The notes beneath the pieces are model-generated. The model had not been told where the DNA came from, ran no database searches, and saw only the letters and a program-made list of their open reading frames with translations. A DNA stretch of 20,561 bases from an uncultured Bacteroidales bacterium (GTDB taxonomy: Bacteria > Bacteroidota > Bacteroidia > Bacteroidales > UBA932). The stretch's first letter is position 1, and each line of letters opens with the position of its first letter. The position numbers were made by a program, and so were the translations under genes. Positions 8,983 through 16,821 of this stretch are shown one piece after another. The DNA is taken from contig CAKULN010000045.1 in NCBI GenBank assembly GCA_934667175.1, positions 1 to 20,561 on the forward strand, given 5' to 3'.

Positions 8983-9924
8983 CTACATGTTCATGGCGAC
9001 CGCCACCGCACCCAGAAGTCCGATGAACTGAGGGTTCAGCTTGGTGATGACCACGCCATTGGTGACAAAGCGCATTGTGTTATGGTTCAGCTTATTAAGA
9101 ACGTTTTCGAATATATACTCGTCCGCCACGATGCTTCCGCCGAGGACAACGGTGTCCGGGTCGGTGATCCTGACCAGGTTCATTATGAGGTTGGCGATTC
9201 CCTGCGTGGCGTTCTCTACCAGCACACGGCAGAGCTCATCACCTTTCTGGCAGAGCCTGATGACATCCCGGACGTCCACCCTGACTCCTTCATCGGAAGG
9301 AATCACCAGACGTGTCTCGTACTTGTCCTTCAGAAGTCTGGCGCAGGCGTCAAAACCGCTTCCCGAGGCGATTGTCTCCACGCAGTCCATCCTGCCGCAG
9401 CAGCATTTTACACCGACGTTGACCCCGACGGTCATGTGGCCGGCCTCACCGGCGTTGAAGTGACTTCCGCGTATCTGGCGGCCATTCACAACCGTACCGA
9501 CTGCGATGCCTGTACCTACATTAATATACACGAAATTCTTAGAGAACTGCCCCACGCCCCAGACACGCTCGGCTCTCGTAGCGCTCTTGACATCGTTATC
9601 GATGCGGCAAGGGATGCCGTAGATCTCCGTGATCTCTTTGGCAAGTTCCACGGGATGGGTCCTGTTCGGGTCGATTTGAAGCCAGACTCCTTCGTTGGGA
9701 TCGACACGGCCGATCAGGCCTATACCCATCGAGACTGGTTTCTCTCCGACCCAGCCTACGGTACGGATGTAGTCATCAAGAGATGACTTGATTATCTCAG
9801 AAGCGGTCTGCTGGCTGAAATACCCGGAATCATACTTCTTGAAACGAAGGATGTTTCCGTGCTTGTCAACTTCTCCGATGAGTAATTTTGTTCCTCCCAA
9901 ATCGAGGCCGAGATATGTTTCCAT
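8983..9924 (-). CDS. ROK-family sugar kinase (probable GlcNAc/GlcN or glucose kinase)
   Basis: A 313-residue cytoplasmic protein. It has the N-terminal phosphate-binding motif D8-LGGTK, the catalytic region RIDNDVKSA with D111 as the likely base, the second phosphate loop INVGTGIAVGTVV, and the ROK zinc site: H163 in GEAGHMTVG plus CxCGxxxCxE at C174, C176, C181 and E183. The adenosine-side glycine pattern VVLGGSI is near residue 260. There is no N-terminal winged helix, so it is a kinase and not a NagC/XylR-type repressor. It would phosphorylate a hexose entering the cytoplasm. Next to a NagB-type deaminase and a NagP-like permease, GlcNAc or glucosamine is the likeliest substrate, but ROK specificity cannot be read safely from motifs and glucokinase remains possible. 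It sits 75 bases after the HTCS stop and 48 bases before the GH18 start, all on one strand, and may be cotranscribed with both. Confidence 0.9.
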   Translation of the reverse strand: METYLGLDLGGTKLLIGEVDKHGNILRFKKYDSGYFSQQTASEIIKSSLDDYIRTVGWVGEKPVSMGIGLIGRVDPNEGVWLQIDPNRTHPVELAKEITEIYGIPCRIDNDVKSATRAERVWGVGQFSKNFVYINVGTGIAVGTVVNGRQIRGSHFNAGEAGHMTVGVNVGVKCCCGRMDCVETIASGSGFDACARLLKDKYETRLVIPSDEGVRVDVRDVIRLCQKGDELCRVLVENATQGIANLIMNLVRITDPDTVVLGGSIVADEYIFENVLNKLNHNTMRFVTNGVVITKLNPQFIGLLGAVAVAMNM

Positions 9925-9999
9925 TGCGTTTGAGTGTTATTCAACCGCAATATTAGCCAACTCTCAACGGACGGGGGTTTAAGATCTAACAAAAATGGT

Positions 10000-12900
10000 T
10001 TAAAATCTGCTCGGGCTCACTCCGAACTGCTTTTTGAAGCAGACACTGAAGTACTTAGCATCCGAGAAACCTACCATATCCGAGACCTCGGCGATGCTGT
10101 AGCGATGGTCGGCAAGATATTCCTTCGACCTTTCCAGACGGTAGATTCTGATGAAATCATTTGGACCCTGACCGGTAAGGGACTTCAATTTGTTGTAGAA
10201 CGCCGTGCGGCTCATCGCCAGCTCGCGACACAGGTCGTTGATCTGGAATTCCGAGTTGGACAGTTCCTTCCGGACCACGGAGATCACCTTGTCCATGAAT
10301 TCCTGATCCAGTTTGTTTGAATATTCATTACGCACCGCGGCGTTGCTGGAATAGAGGATAGCCTCTCTGAGGCGCTGGCGCTCATTCAGGATATTCCTGA
10401 TCCTGGCTTTCAGTACAGACATATCAAACGGCTTGACGATGTAGTCATCGGCCCCGGACTCAAGCCCCCTGATGACACTTTCCCTGTCAGTCATGCCTGT
10501 CAGGAGAAGCACAGGAATATGGCTGGTCGCGACATCTGACTTGACACTCCTGCAAAGGTCATAGCCGTTCATCACCGGCATGATGACATCCGAGATCACT
10601 ATGTCCGGATTCTTTTCAGTGATGACACCAAGCGCCGTCTGCCCGTCCGTGGCGGTGGTGACTGAATATTCCTCCGCAAGGGACGACCTCATATATTCCA
10701 ATGTCTCAGCGTCATCCTCGACAATAAGAATGCGGTTGTCCGAATTGTCCGGATCCTGAGCGACGACACCCGGCACAGGCTCCAGGATGTCAGGTTCCTT
10801 CCGGAACACCACGGAATCCGAAGCCTTGTACTTTCTCGGGAACGACAGAGTGAAAGTTGTTCCTTTTCCCTCCACGCTTGAATATGAGATCGTGCCATGA
10901 TGTTGGCCGACCAGCTGTCGGGTGATCATCAGGCCTATGCCATAGCCGTTCTCATCGCATTCTCTCGCATTGTCCGCCCTATAGCTGCCTCTGAATATCC
11001 TTGATTGGAAATCCGCAGGTATCCCTATTCCCGAATCACTGATTTCCAGAGTCCAGTAGCGCCGTCCGCCTTTAGCCACAACCCTGATGAAACCGTCCGA
11101 GGTGTATTTGACCGAATTCGACAAAATATTGTGGATAATCAGATCCATCTTCTCCCTATCAATCCAAATGTCACTCAAGCCCTGCTCTATATGGTACGAG
11201 AAATCCAGCCCTTTCTGACGGGCCGCATAGCTGAAATCCGCCAAGACAGAGTCCAAATAATCCCCGGAATCATATTCGGCAAGTCTCAGAACACTCCAGT
11301 CACGATCATTTTTCCTGATGTCCAGAAGTTTGTTGATCATGGACATCAAGCGGTCAGAATTACGGTTTGCCGTCATCACGGAATTACGGACCTTGTCGGA
11401 GAGGCCATCCATGCTTTCAAGATCGTTGAGCGGAGTCTTGATGAGGGTTATAGGGGTCTTCAAGTCATGGGCGAAGTTCACGAAAGTGTTGATCTTCTCC
11501 GTCATGATCCTGTTGTACGACTTCCTTCGGAACCACGCCACCGTCATCGTCACGAAGGCCCCCAACAGAGACGCATAGATGGCAAGGGCCCACCATGACA
11601 GCCACAACGACCTCTTTATCAAGATGGAAAGATGACGCTCACCGAGGATGTTTCCTGAATATTTGTCTATGACCTTCAGCGTGTAGTCATATTTCCCGGA
11701 AGGAATATTATAGTAGTCAATCTTGCCTGCTGTGTCGCTTAGCCGAGGAGTCTTGTCGAATCCGATGAGTTGGTTTGAAAAGCCTGTCCTGTACACGGAT
11801 GTGAAATCAAGAGCGGAAAATTCGATGCTGAAAGAGTTCTGACCCGCCTTCAGGGTGATTCTGTCTAGCAGGTTGGCATTCGTCTGGACCGATGGTTTTG
11901 AATCGTCCAACAGATTGAAACCCGAGATGACCGGAGTGATCTGTCCAGGATCCTCCATTGAGAATCCTGTCTGATCGAACATGACGACACCGTCAGCTGT
12001 ACCCAAGGCCAGACGTCCGTCCGAAAGCAGACAGACGGCGTCAGGATTGAAACTGCCCCTGGTAACTCCGATGAATCCATTCATCTCGATAGGGGTTCCG
12101 GAGACAGGATCAAGCTTGTAAAGGGTCTCAAAGGTAGCGAACCAGACATTGTCTTCCCGGTCCACCATAACTCCGTTGACTGAATCGCTTGACAGACCGA
12201 AATCCTTTGAATAAGACCGAACCGCTCCCGTGCCTCTGTCATAACGGATCAAACCGTCGCCGTCGGTGGCCAGCCAGACAATCTCCCCTTGATTGGCAAG
12301 GCACCTGACCGGAAACGTCAGTATCTTGGAATCAAAGGAATTAATGACCGACAGCGAGCCGGACTCAGGATCCAGCACACACAATCCTCCGCTGGTGGCA
12401 AGTGTCAGTTTCCCGTCGGAGGCCTTTCCGATGTCTCCGACATTATTGACAGGATATGTCGTCGAGCCTCCGTTCAAAACATCATACCTTATCAAAGGTG
12501 AGTCTATTCCTCCTATCCAGACGTATTGTCCGTCGGCCATGAGCGAATACGTGTGGCTGAACCCACGGTCATCAAACACTGCGGTATTTCCGGTCTTTGG
12601 ATCAACCTTGTACAAAGGAAATCCGTAGCCACCGACCCAGACATCACCACGGACATCCTGCGTCAAGGCCAGCACAACACCGGGATCCGGCATGGGATAG
12701 TTTCTCCACTCACGGGCGGACGGTCTGAAACGGCACACACCGTCATTGGTCCCGAACCAGATATTTCCCGACTTGTCCTCAAATATCACATTTACATGAT
12801 CTGACAACAAAGAGTTCGGGTTGCCCGGCTGGTGAACCAATCTGTCGATCGCAAGAGAGTTTTTGCTCTGGCAGCAAACCCAGTCCGTTGTCGTGGAGAC

Positions 12901-13812
12901 CCAAAGATTGCCGTCTTTGTCAAGGCAAAGATCGCTGACCGTGTTCCCGGAAATTGAAGACGAGCCCTGATCATCAGCCAGATAATGAGCCAGCATCTCT
13001 CCGGTCTCTGAATCAAAGTAAAACAGGCCGTCTCCATCCGCCCCGACCACAAGACGGCCTTCGTCATCCTTCAGAACCGCCCAGACCGGAACCTTGAGGG
13101 AAACAGAGCCGAAATCCTTTAATATACCATCATCCTCCACAACCTTTAATCCCTCGGAGAATGTTCCGACATAAAGTCTCCCATCATCGTAGAGCATGGA
13201 CGCGACTTCCACATCACCTGTAACCTCGCGCACACTACCTTTCTCCAGCATGAATATTCCTCTGTCTGTTCCCAGCCAAAATGATTCCTCCCCTTTGACA
13301 GCGATCGCCTTGACAATCCTGTCGGTGACGAACCTTCTCCCTTTTCCTCCTTTCGTCAAAAACAAAGCCCCCTCCGAAGTGCCAAGAGCCACGGTTCCGC
13401 ATTCTGGAAAACATATGCAGTACAAGGATATTCCCGGATAACTCTCCCTCAGGTCAATCTCAAGGCGGAAAGAGTCAGACGGCTTGTCATAACGGTAAAG
13501 CCTTCCGTTTTTCACCGCCATCCAAAGGGTTCCCGAATTGTCGCACGCCAACTTTGTCGAAGACAGAATCTGGTCTCTGGACTGGGGCAGTCCCTCTATC
13601 CGGTACGTTTTCACGGCGTGGCCGTCGAATCGGTCTATTCCGTTCTGGGTATAAATCCAGATGAATCCGTCCGCATCCTGCGTGACCTGATAGGTCTTCC
13701 GGCTGCTGAGGTCTCCGTCAAGAGTTACAAAACCTTCCGCCCTCACCGTAAGGAAGGGCAGAAGGGTCAACAAAACCAATATAGTAATATGTTTCTTCTT
13801 ACGAAACGTCAT
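10000..13812 (-). CDS. Hybrid two-component system regulator (HTCS), periplasmic sensor to AraC output
   Basis: 1270 residues holding a whole two-component system in one chain. In order: a signal peptide or first membrane helix (about 1-25, ITILVLLTLLPFLTV); a periplasmic sensor built of Reg_prop beta-propeller repeats (for example DKDGNLWVST, DKSGNIWFGTNDGV, DREDNVWFATFE); a Y_Y_Y-like domain before the membrane (IPSGKYDYTLKVIDKYSG); a transmembrane helix at about 738-761; a HisKA domain with phospho-acceptor H782 in FAHDLKTPITLI; a HATPase with NILSNSVKYTSDG, ISDSGIGIP and YGIGLMI; a receiver domain with D1075 in VISDVIMPVMNGYD and Lys in YIVKPFD; and an AraC-type helix-turn-helix ending CFKKQFGVSPSRF. 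HTCS proteins sense an oligosaccharide in the periplasm and activate their PUL. It is transcribed away from nagB, so it sits at the hinge of the locus and probably controls both arms. The ATG at 13812 preserves the signal sequence. The ligand is not visible. Confidence 0.97.
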   Translation of the reverse strand: MTFRKKKHITILVLLTLLPFLTVRAEGFVTLDGDLSSRKTYQVTQDADGFIWIYTQNGIDRFDGHAVKTYRIEGLPQSRDQILSSTKLACDNSGTLWMAVKNGRLYRYDKPSDSFRLEIDLRESYPGISLYCICFPECGTVALGTSEGALFLTKGGKGRRFVTDRIVKAIAVKGEESFWLGTDRGIFMLEKGSVREVTGDVEVASMLYDDGRLYVGTFSEGLKVVEDDGILKDFGSVSLKVPVWAVLKDDEGRLVVGADGDGLFYFDSETGEMLAHYLADDQGSSSISGNTVSDLCLDKDGNLWVSTTTDWVCCQSKNSLAIDRLVHQPGNPNSLLSDHVNVIFEDKSGNIWFGTNDGVCRFRPSAREWRNYPMPDPGVVLALTQDVRGDVWVGGYGFPLYKVDPKTGNTAVFDDRGFSHTYSLMADGQYVWIGGIDSPLIRYDVLNGGSTTYPVNNVGDIGKASDGKLTLATSGGLCVLDPESGSLSVINSFDSKILTFPVRCLANQGEIVWLATDGDGLIRYDRGTGAVRSYSKDFGLSSDSVNGVMVDREDNVWFATFETLYKLDPVSGTPIEMNGFIGVTRGSFNPDAVCLLSDGRLALGTADGVVMFDQTGFSMEDPGQITPVISGFNLLDDSKPSVQTNANLLDRITLKAGQNSFSIEFSALDFTSVYRTGFSNQLIGFDKTPRLSDTAGKIDYYNIPSGKYDYTLKVIDKYSGNILGERHLSILIKRSLWLSWWALAIYASLLGAFVTMTVAWFRRKSYNRIMTEKINTFVNFAHDLKTPITLIKTPLNDLESMDGLSDKVRNSVMTANRNSDRLMSMINKLLDIRKNDRDWSVLRLAEYDSGDYLDSVLADFSYAARQKGLDFSYHIEQGLSDIWIDREKMDLIIHNILSNSVKYTSDGFIRVVAKGGRRYWTLEISDSGIGIPADFQSRIFRGSYRADNARECDENGYGIGLMITRQLVGQHHGTISYSSVEGKGTTFTLSFPRKYKASDSVVFRKEPDILEPVPGVVAQDPDNSDNRILIVEDDAETLEYMRSSLAEEYSVTTATDGQTALGVITEKNPDIVISDVIMPVMNGYDLCRSVKSDVATSHIPVLLLTGMTDRESVIRGLESGADDYIVKPFDMSVLKARIRNILNERQRLREAILYSSNAAVRNEYSNKLDQEFMDKVISVVRKELSNSEFQINDLCRELAMSRTAFYNKLKSLTGQGPNDFIRIYRLERSKEYLADHRYSIAEVSDMVGFSDAKYFSVCFKKQFGVSPSRF

Positions 13813-13891
13813 TTTATTTTTTGCCGCTTGCCAGGAAACAGCACTGTTGATTATTTCTTCAGTATGACATCATGTGGTTGTTGTCCGAGGT

Positions 13892-13899
13892 CAAAGGTA
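13892..13899 (-). promoter_or_regulatory. Bacteroidota -7 promoter box for the HTCS gene
   Basis: The minus strand reads TACCTTTG, an exact match to the TAnnTTTG -7 box used by the main sigma factor of Bacteroidota. It lies 80 bases upstream of the HTCS ATG, implying a leader of roughly 75 bases. I did not find a convincing TTTG/TTG -33 box at the usual spacing, so this rests on the -7 element and its position. Confidence 0.5.
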
Positions 13900-14058
13900 G
13901 TCATATTATCAATATAGCATGTCTGAATATTGGCAAAAAAAGTTGGAAATCTGTCAATCATTTGGCAGACAATGGCATATTTTCAACTTATTTTGTCTGA
14001 AAATCCACCTTGCCCACACGCTTAGTCACTATCTTGCGGCAGAATTAAAAACACTGAA
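13900..14058 (+). promoter_or_regulatory. Divergent regulatory region with repeated TGTCTG and TTGGCA elements; candidate nagB promoter
   Basis: This gap should drive the right arm. It holds TGTCTGAATAT at 13920-13930 and TGTCTGAAAAT at 13994-14004 (10 of 11 bases equal, starts 74 apart), an inverted copy CAGACA at 13966-13971, and TTGGCA at 13930-13935 and 13962-13967. The only -7-like string for the plus strand is the imperfect TATTTTG at 13989-13995, overlapping the last TGTCTG copy. This is compatible with an activator-dependent promoter controlled by the HTCS, but the operator assignment is inference from repetition alone. Confidence 0.35.
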
Positions 14059-14787
14059 ATGAAACTCACAATCACAGACAGCGAGAAAGCCTTCGCGGAT
14101 GCGGCGGCATGGAGGATCATCGGACAGATACTTCGGAAACAGGACAGCGTCATCGGCCTCTCGACAGGCAGGACAACCGGAGAGTTGCACAGGACTGTCG
14201 CAAGAATCCACAAAGAACATCCTTTCGATGTCTCCAAGGTGACATTCTTCGGGCAGGACGAAGTCGTGAATGTGCCGCGGGAATATTCCGGTTCCTGCTG
14301 GAAGATGCTCAAAACCGAGTTGATTGATGACATCGGGACAGACAAGGGGCACTTCCTGATGCTTCCGGTCAAATCCGACGACTACGCCAGAGACTGCAAG
14401 GAATTCATGGAGGAACTCGAATCACGCGGAGGCATCGACCTTCTGATCGTCGGCATCGGAGAGAACGGTCATGTCGGCTTCAACCAGCCAGGCTCGCCGT
14501 TCGGAAGCGGATGCCGTGTCTCCGTCATGTACCCGGAACTGGAAGAGAGGATCCGCCGAGAGACCGGCACACCGGATGACGTAGAGCTCGGAGGCGTGAC
14601 AATAGGGCTGAAGGACATGATGTCAGCCAGAAGGATAGTGGCTGTCGCCAAAGGAAAAACCAAGGCGGAAATCGTAAAACGCATCGTGGAAGGTCCTGTC
14701 GGCGAGGAAGTTCCCGCCAGCATCCTTCAACTTCACCCAGACTGCGAATTCATTCTTGACAAAGACGCCGCCTCAAAACTTGATTAG
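14059..14787 (+). CDS. nagB: Glucosamine-6-phosphate deaminase family (NagB-type)
   Basis: A 242-residue cytoplasmic protein, slightly shorter than E. coli NagB because it lacks the extended C-terminal part. Visible family motifs: phosphate-binding GLSTGRTT (S35-R38), FGQDEVV with D67 matching the catalytic Asp72 of E. coli NagB, GIGENGHVGFNQPGS with H138 matching His143, and the Lys-rich VAVAKGKTKAEIV segment that matches the second phosphate contact. The reaction would convert glucosamine-6-phosphate to fructose-6-phosphate and ammonia. Two triad partners differ from E. coli: N136 stands where Asp141 is and Q143 where Glu148 is. Asn at the first position is known among relatives; Gln at the second is less usual. 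Another aminosugar phosphate, such as galactosamine-6-phosphate, remains possible. It is the first gene of the plus-strand arm and its stop lies two bases before the permease ATG, so the two are certainly translated from one message. Confidence 0.87.
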   Translation: MKLTITDSEKAFADAAAWRIIGQILRKQDSVIGLSTGRTTGELHRTVARIHKEHPFDVSKVTFFGQDEVVNVPREYSGSCWKMLKTELIDDIGTDKGHFLMLPVKSDDYARDCKEFMEELESRGGIDLLIVGIGENGHVGFNQPGSPFGSGCRVSVMYPELEERIRRETGTPDDVELGGVTIGLKDMMSARRIVAVAKGKTKAEIVKRIVEGPVGEEVPASILQLHPDCEFILDKDAASKLD

Positions 14788-14789
14788 CG

Positions 14790-16043
14790 ATGGAAAACAA
14801 AAAGACAAACTATCTCGGGCCATTCCTCTCGATGGTTTTCCTATTTCTGGTCGTAGGATTCCTGACAACGGCCAACTCCCAGTTTCAGGGGCCGCTAAAA
14901 GAAGCCTTCCTGTCCAACGCCGGGAGTCTCAAGAACACATTCGCCACGTTGATCACATTCTCGTGGTTCCTGGCCTACCCTGTCTGCGGGCCGATTGGTT
15001 CGTCATGGGTCAATAAATATGGCTACAAAGGCACCTTGATCAGAGGTTTGATCGTGATGACGGCAGGTCTGCTGTTGTTTTTCGCATCATCAGAATTCAC
15101 CGCGCGCTTCCCCGAGGCCGTGATAGGTTCGGAGAACCTTTCGTTCCCGGCCGGATTCCTGATTTTCCTTTTGGGCTCGTTTGTGGTCGGAAGTTCCGCC
15201 ACGATCCTGCAGGTTGTCATCAATCCTTACCTCGTGGCCTGTGACGTGAAAGGCACGCAATCCATCCAAAGGCTTGCCATAGGAGGGACGGCCAATTCGG
15301 TCGGCACCACGATTGCCCCCTACTTTGTCACGGGAATCGTGTTCGGAGGGATGGCGATGGAGGACGTGCAGGTCACTCAGCTTGCCGTTCCGTTCCTCTC
15401 ACTGGCCGCTGTCATCGTGCTCGTCACGCTGGCACTCATGAAGTTCTCCCTTCCTGACATCCAAGGGACAAGAGCCGAAAACGGAGAGAAACTGGAGAAA
15501 AGCGTCTGGTCGTTCAGGCACCTGACACTGGGAGTCATCGCCATATTCTTTTATGTCGGGGCGGAGGTCTGCGTCGGAGCGAATGTGAATATGTACGCCA
15601 TCGAGAAAGGGATGGCCTCCCCCGCCCTCCTCGCGACCATCTATTGGGGCGGAATGCTCGTCGGACGCGCTCTGGGAAGCACGCTGAGCAAGGTCCCGCC
15701 ACGGGCGCAGCTCATATTCACGACTTCCATCGCCTCTGTCCTTCTGGTTCTGGCGACAGTGCTTGACAACCCTTGGCTGCTTGCAGTCGTCGGACTGTTC
15801 CACTCAATCATGTGGGGAGCCATCTACACCCTATCGGTGCAGAAACTCGGTAAGTACACCTCCATCGCTTCCGGAGTTTTCATGATCGGAGTGTTCGGCG
15901 GAGCTGTCCTGCCTCTCGCGCAGGGATTTCTGGCCGACCAGCTCGGAGGATGGAAAATGACATGGCTCGCCGTGGTCTTCTGCGAACTGTTCATGCTATA
16001 TTATGCAATTTGGGGCAGCAGGGTAAGACAATCTGCCGAATAA
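14790..16043 (+). CDS. nagP: MFS sugar permease of the FHS family (NagP/FucP/GluP-like)
   Basis: 417 residues with about twelve hydrophobic helices, so an inner-membrane transporter. The N-terminus (LGPFLSMVFLFLVVGFLTTANSQF) and the central LQVVINPYLVACDVKGTQSIQR followed by AIGGTANSVGTTIAP match the conserved NPY and NSxGT blocks of the fucose/glucose/GlcNAc H+ symporters (FHS group). The C-terminal half has YWGGMLVGRALGSTLSKV and IFGGAV-like glycine motifs (GVFGGAVLPLAQG). It should bring a monosaccharide made in the periplasm into the cytoplasm. The position two bases after nagB and in the same locus as a ROK kinase favours GlcNAc or GlcN over fucose, by context only; the symbol is therefore tentative. 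Sixteen bases separate its stop from the ThuA-like lipoprotein gene. Confidence 0.87.
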   Translation: MENKKTNYLGPFLSMVFLFLVVGFLTTANSQFQGPLKEAFLSNAGSLKNTFATLITFSWFLAYPVCGPIGSSWVNKYGYKGTLIRGLIVMTAGLLLFFASSEFTARFPEAVIGSENLSFPAGFLIFLLGSFVVGSSATILQVVINPYLVACDVKGTQSIQRLAIGGTANSVGTTIAPYFVTGIVFGGMAMEDVQVTQLAVPFLSLAAVIVLVTLALMKFSLPDIQGTRAENGEKLEKSVWSFRHLTLGVIAIFFYVGAEVCVGANVNMYAIEKGMASPALLATIYWGGMLVGRALGSTLSKVPPRAQLIFTTSIASVLLVLATVLDNPWLLAVVGLFHSIMWGAIYTLSVQKLGKYTSIASGVFMIGVFGGAVLPLAQGFLADQLGGWKMTWLAVVFCELFMLYYAIWGSRVRQSAE

Positions 16044-16059
16044 CAAACTTATAATCAAT

Positions 16060-16821
16060 ATGAAAAAGATCCTTATCTCTTTACTGGCCGCCGCTATGAC
16101 ACTGCTTTGCTCTTGCGCCACCAGCCCTAAGGCCAACATTTTGATCGTCAGCGAGAACGGCGGGCATCACAAGCCGTTTACCGACGCAGCTATTTCTTGG
16201 CTGGACAGCGTATCCACCTCACGGGGGCTCACGGTAACGGTCATCAACAATATGAACAATGTGAACGCTGACTTCCTCAAAGGCTTCGATGCCGTCATCC
16301 AACTGGACTTTCCGCCATACACGTGGCCAGAGGCTGCGCAAGACGCTTTCACTGAATATATTGAAAAAGGCATCGGAGGCTACGTTGGCTTCCACCACGC
16401 CACCCTTCTAGGCGACTTTGACGGCTACCCGATGTGGGAATGGTTCTCCAATTTTATGGGCGGAATACGGTTCGCAGGCTACATCGAGCCGCTGGCCGAC
16501 GGCACCGTCCGTGTAGAGGACACGAAACATCCTCTGTTCAAGGGAGTTGACCCGACCTTCACAATTCCTGACGACGAGTGGTACACCTACGACAGAAATC
16601 CAAGGGACGCTGAATATATCCACGTCCTAGCGAATGTGGACGAGGATTCCTACCGTCCTGCCTCGGACATTAGGATGGGCGACCACCCTGTCATCTGGAC
16701 CAACACCGCCGTCAAGGCGCGCAATGTCTATTTCCAGTTCGGCCACAGCCCGAAACTATTGGAGAACGACAATTTCAAGACGCTTCTGCTGAATGCGATA
16801 GACTGGGTGACCGAAAAATGA
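16060..16821 (+). CDS. ThuA-like domain lipoprotein
   Basis: 253 residues. A short signal peptide ends in a lipobox LLCSC, with Cys19 as the probable lipidated residue, so the protein is membrane-anchored in the cell envelope. The rest is one ThuA-like domain (glutamine-amidotransferase-like fold, PF06283 type): ILIVSENGGHHKPFTDAA, FDAVIQLDFPPYTW, GIGGYVGFHHATLL, KHPLFKGVD, DEWYTYDRNPR, HPVIWTNTAVKARNVYFQFG and the C-terminal LLLNAIDWV. ThuA was named for trehalose use in rhizobia, and relatives occur often in glycan loci, but no reaction is firmly established for this type, so I give none. Its 3' end overlaps the GH9 start by four bases (ATGA), which suggests translational coupling and a shared task. 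A second ThuA-like domain is fused to the GH18 enzyme of the left arm; the two are diverged and not simple copies. Confidence 0.88.
   Translation: MKKILISLLAAAMTLLCSCATSPKANILIVSENGGHHKPFTDAAISWLDSVSTSRGLTVTVINNMNNVNADFLKGFDAVIQLDFPPYTWPEAAQDAFTEYIEKGIGGYVGFHHATLLGDFDGYPMWEWFSNFMGGIRFAGYIEPLADGTVRVEDTKHPLFKGVDPTFTIPDDEWYTYDRNPRDAEYIHVLANVDEDSYRPASDIRMGDHPVIWTNTAVKARNVYFQFGHSPKLLENDNFKTLLLNAIDWVTEK

Noticed and set aside
8707..9786. A 359-codon plus-strand open frame across the GH18/ROK junction
   Set aside because: It lies wholly antisense to two well-supported genes, has no domain or signal I recognise, and similar long antisense frames occur opposite most genes here, as expected from their codon use.
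9925..9999. Promoter between the HTCS and ROK genes
   Set aside because: The best string, TAATATTG on the minus strand, misses the -7 consensus by one base and has no properly spaced -33 element; too weak to list.
14022..14372. Overlapping minus-strand frames opposite nagB
   Set aside because: They are shadows of nagB; the plus-strand frame holds intact family motifs and starts in step with the operon.
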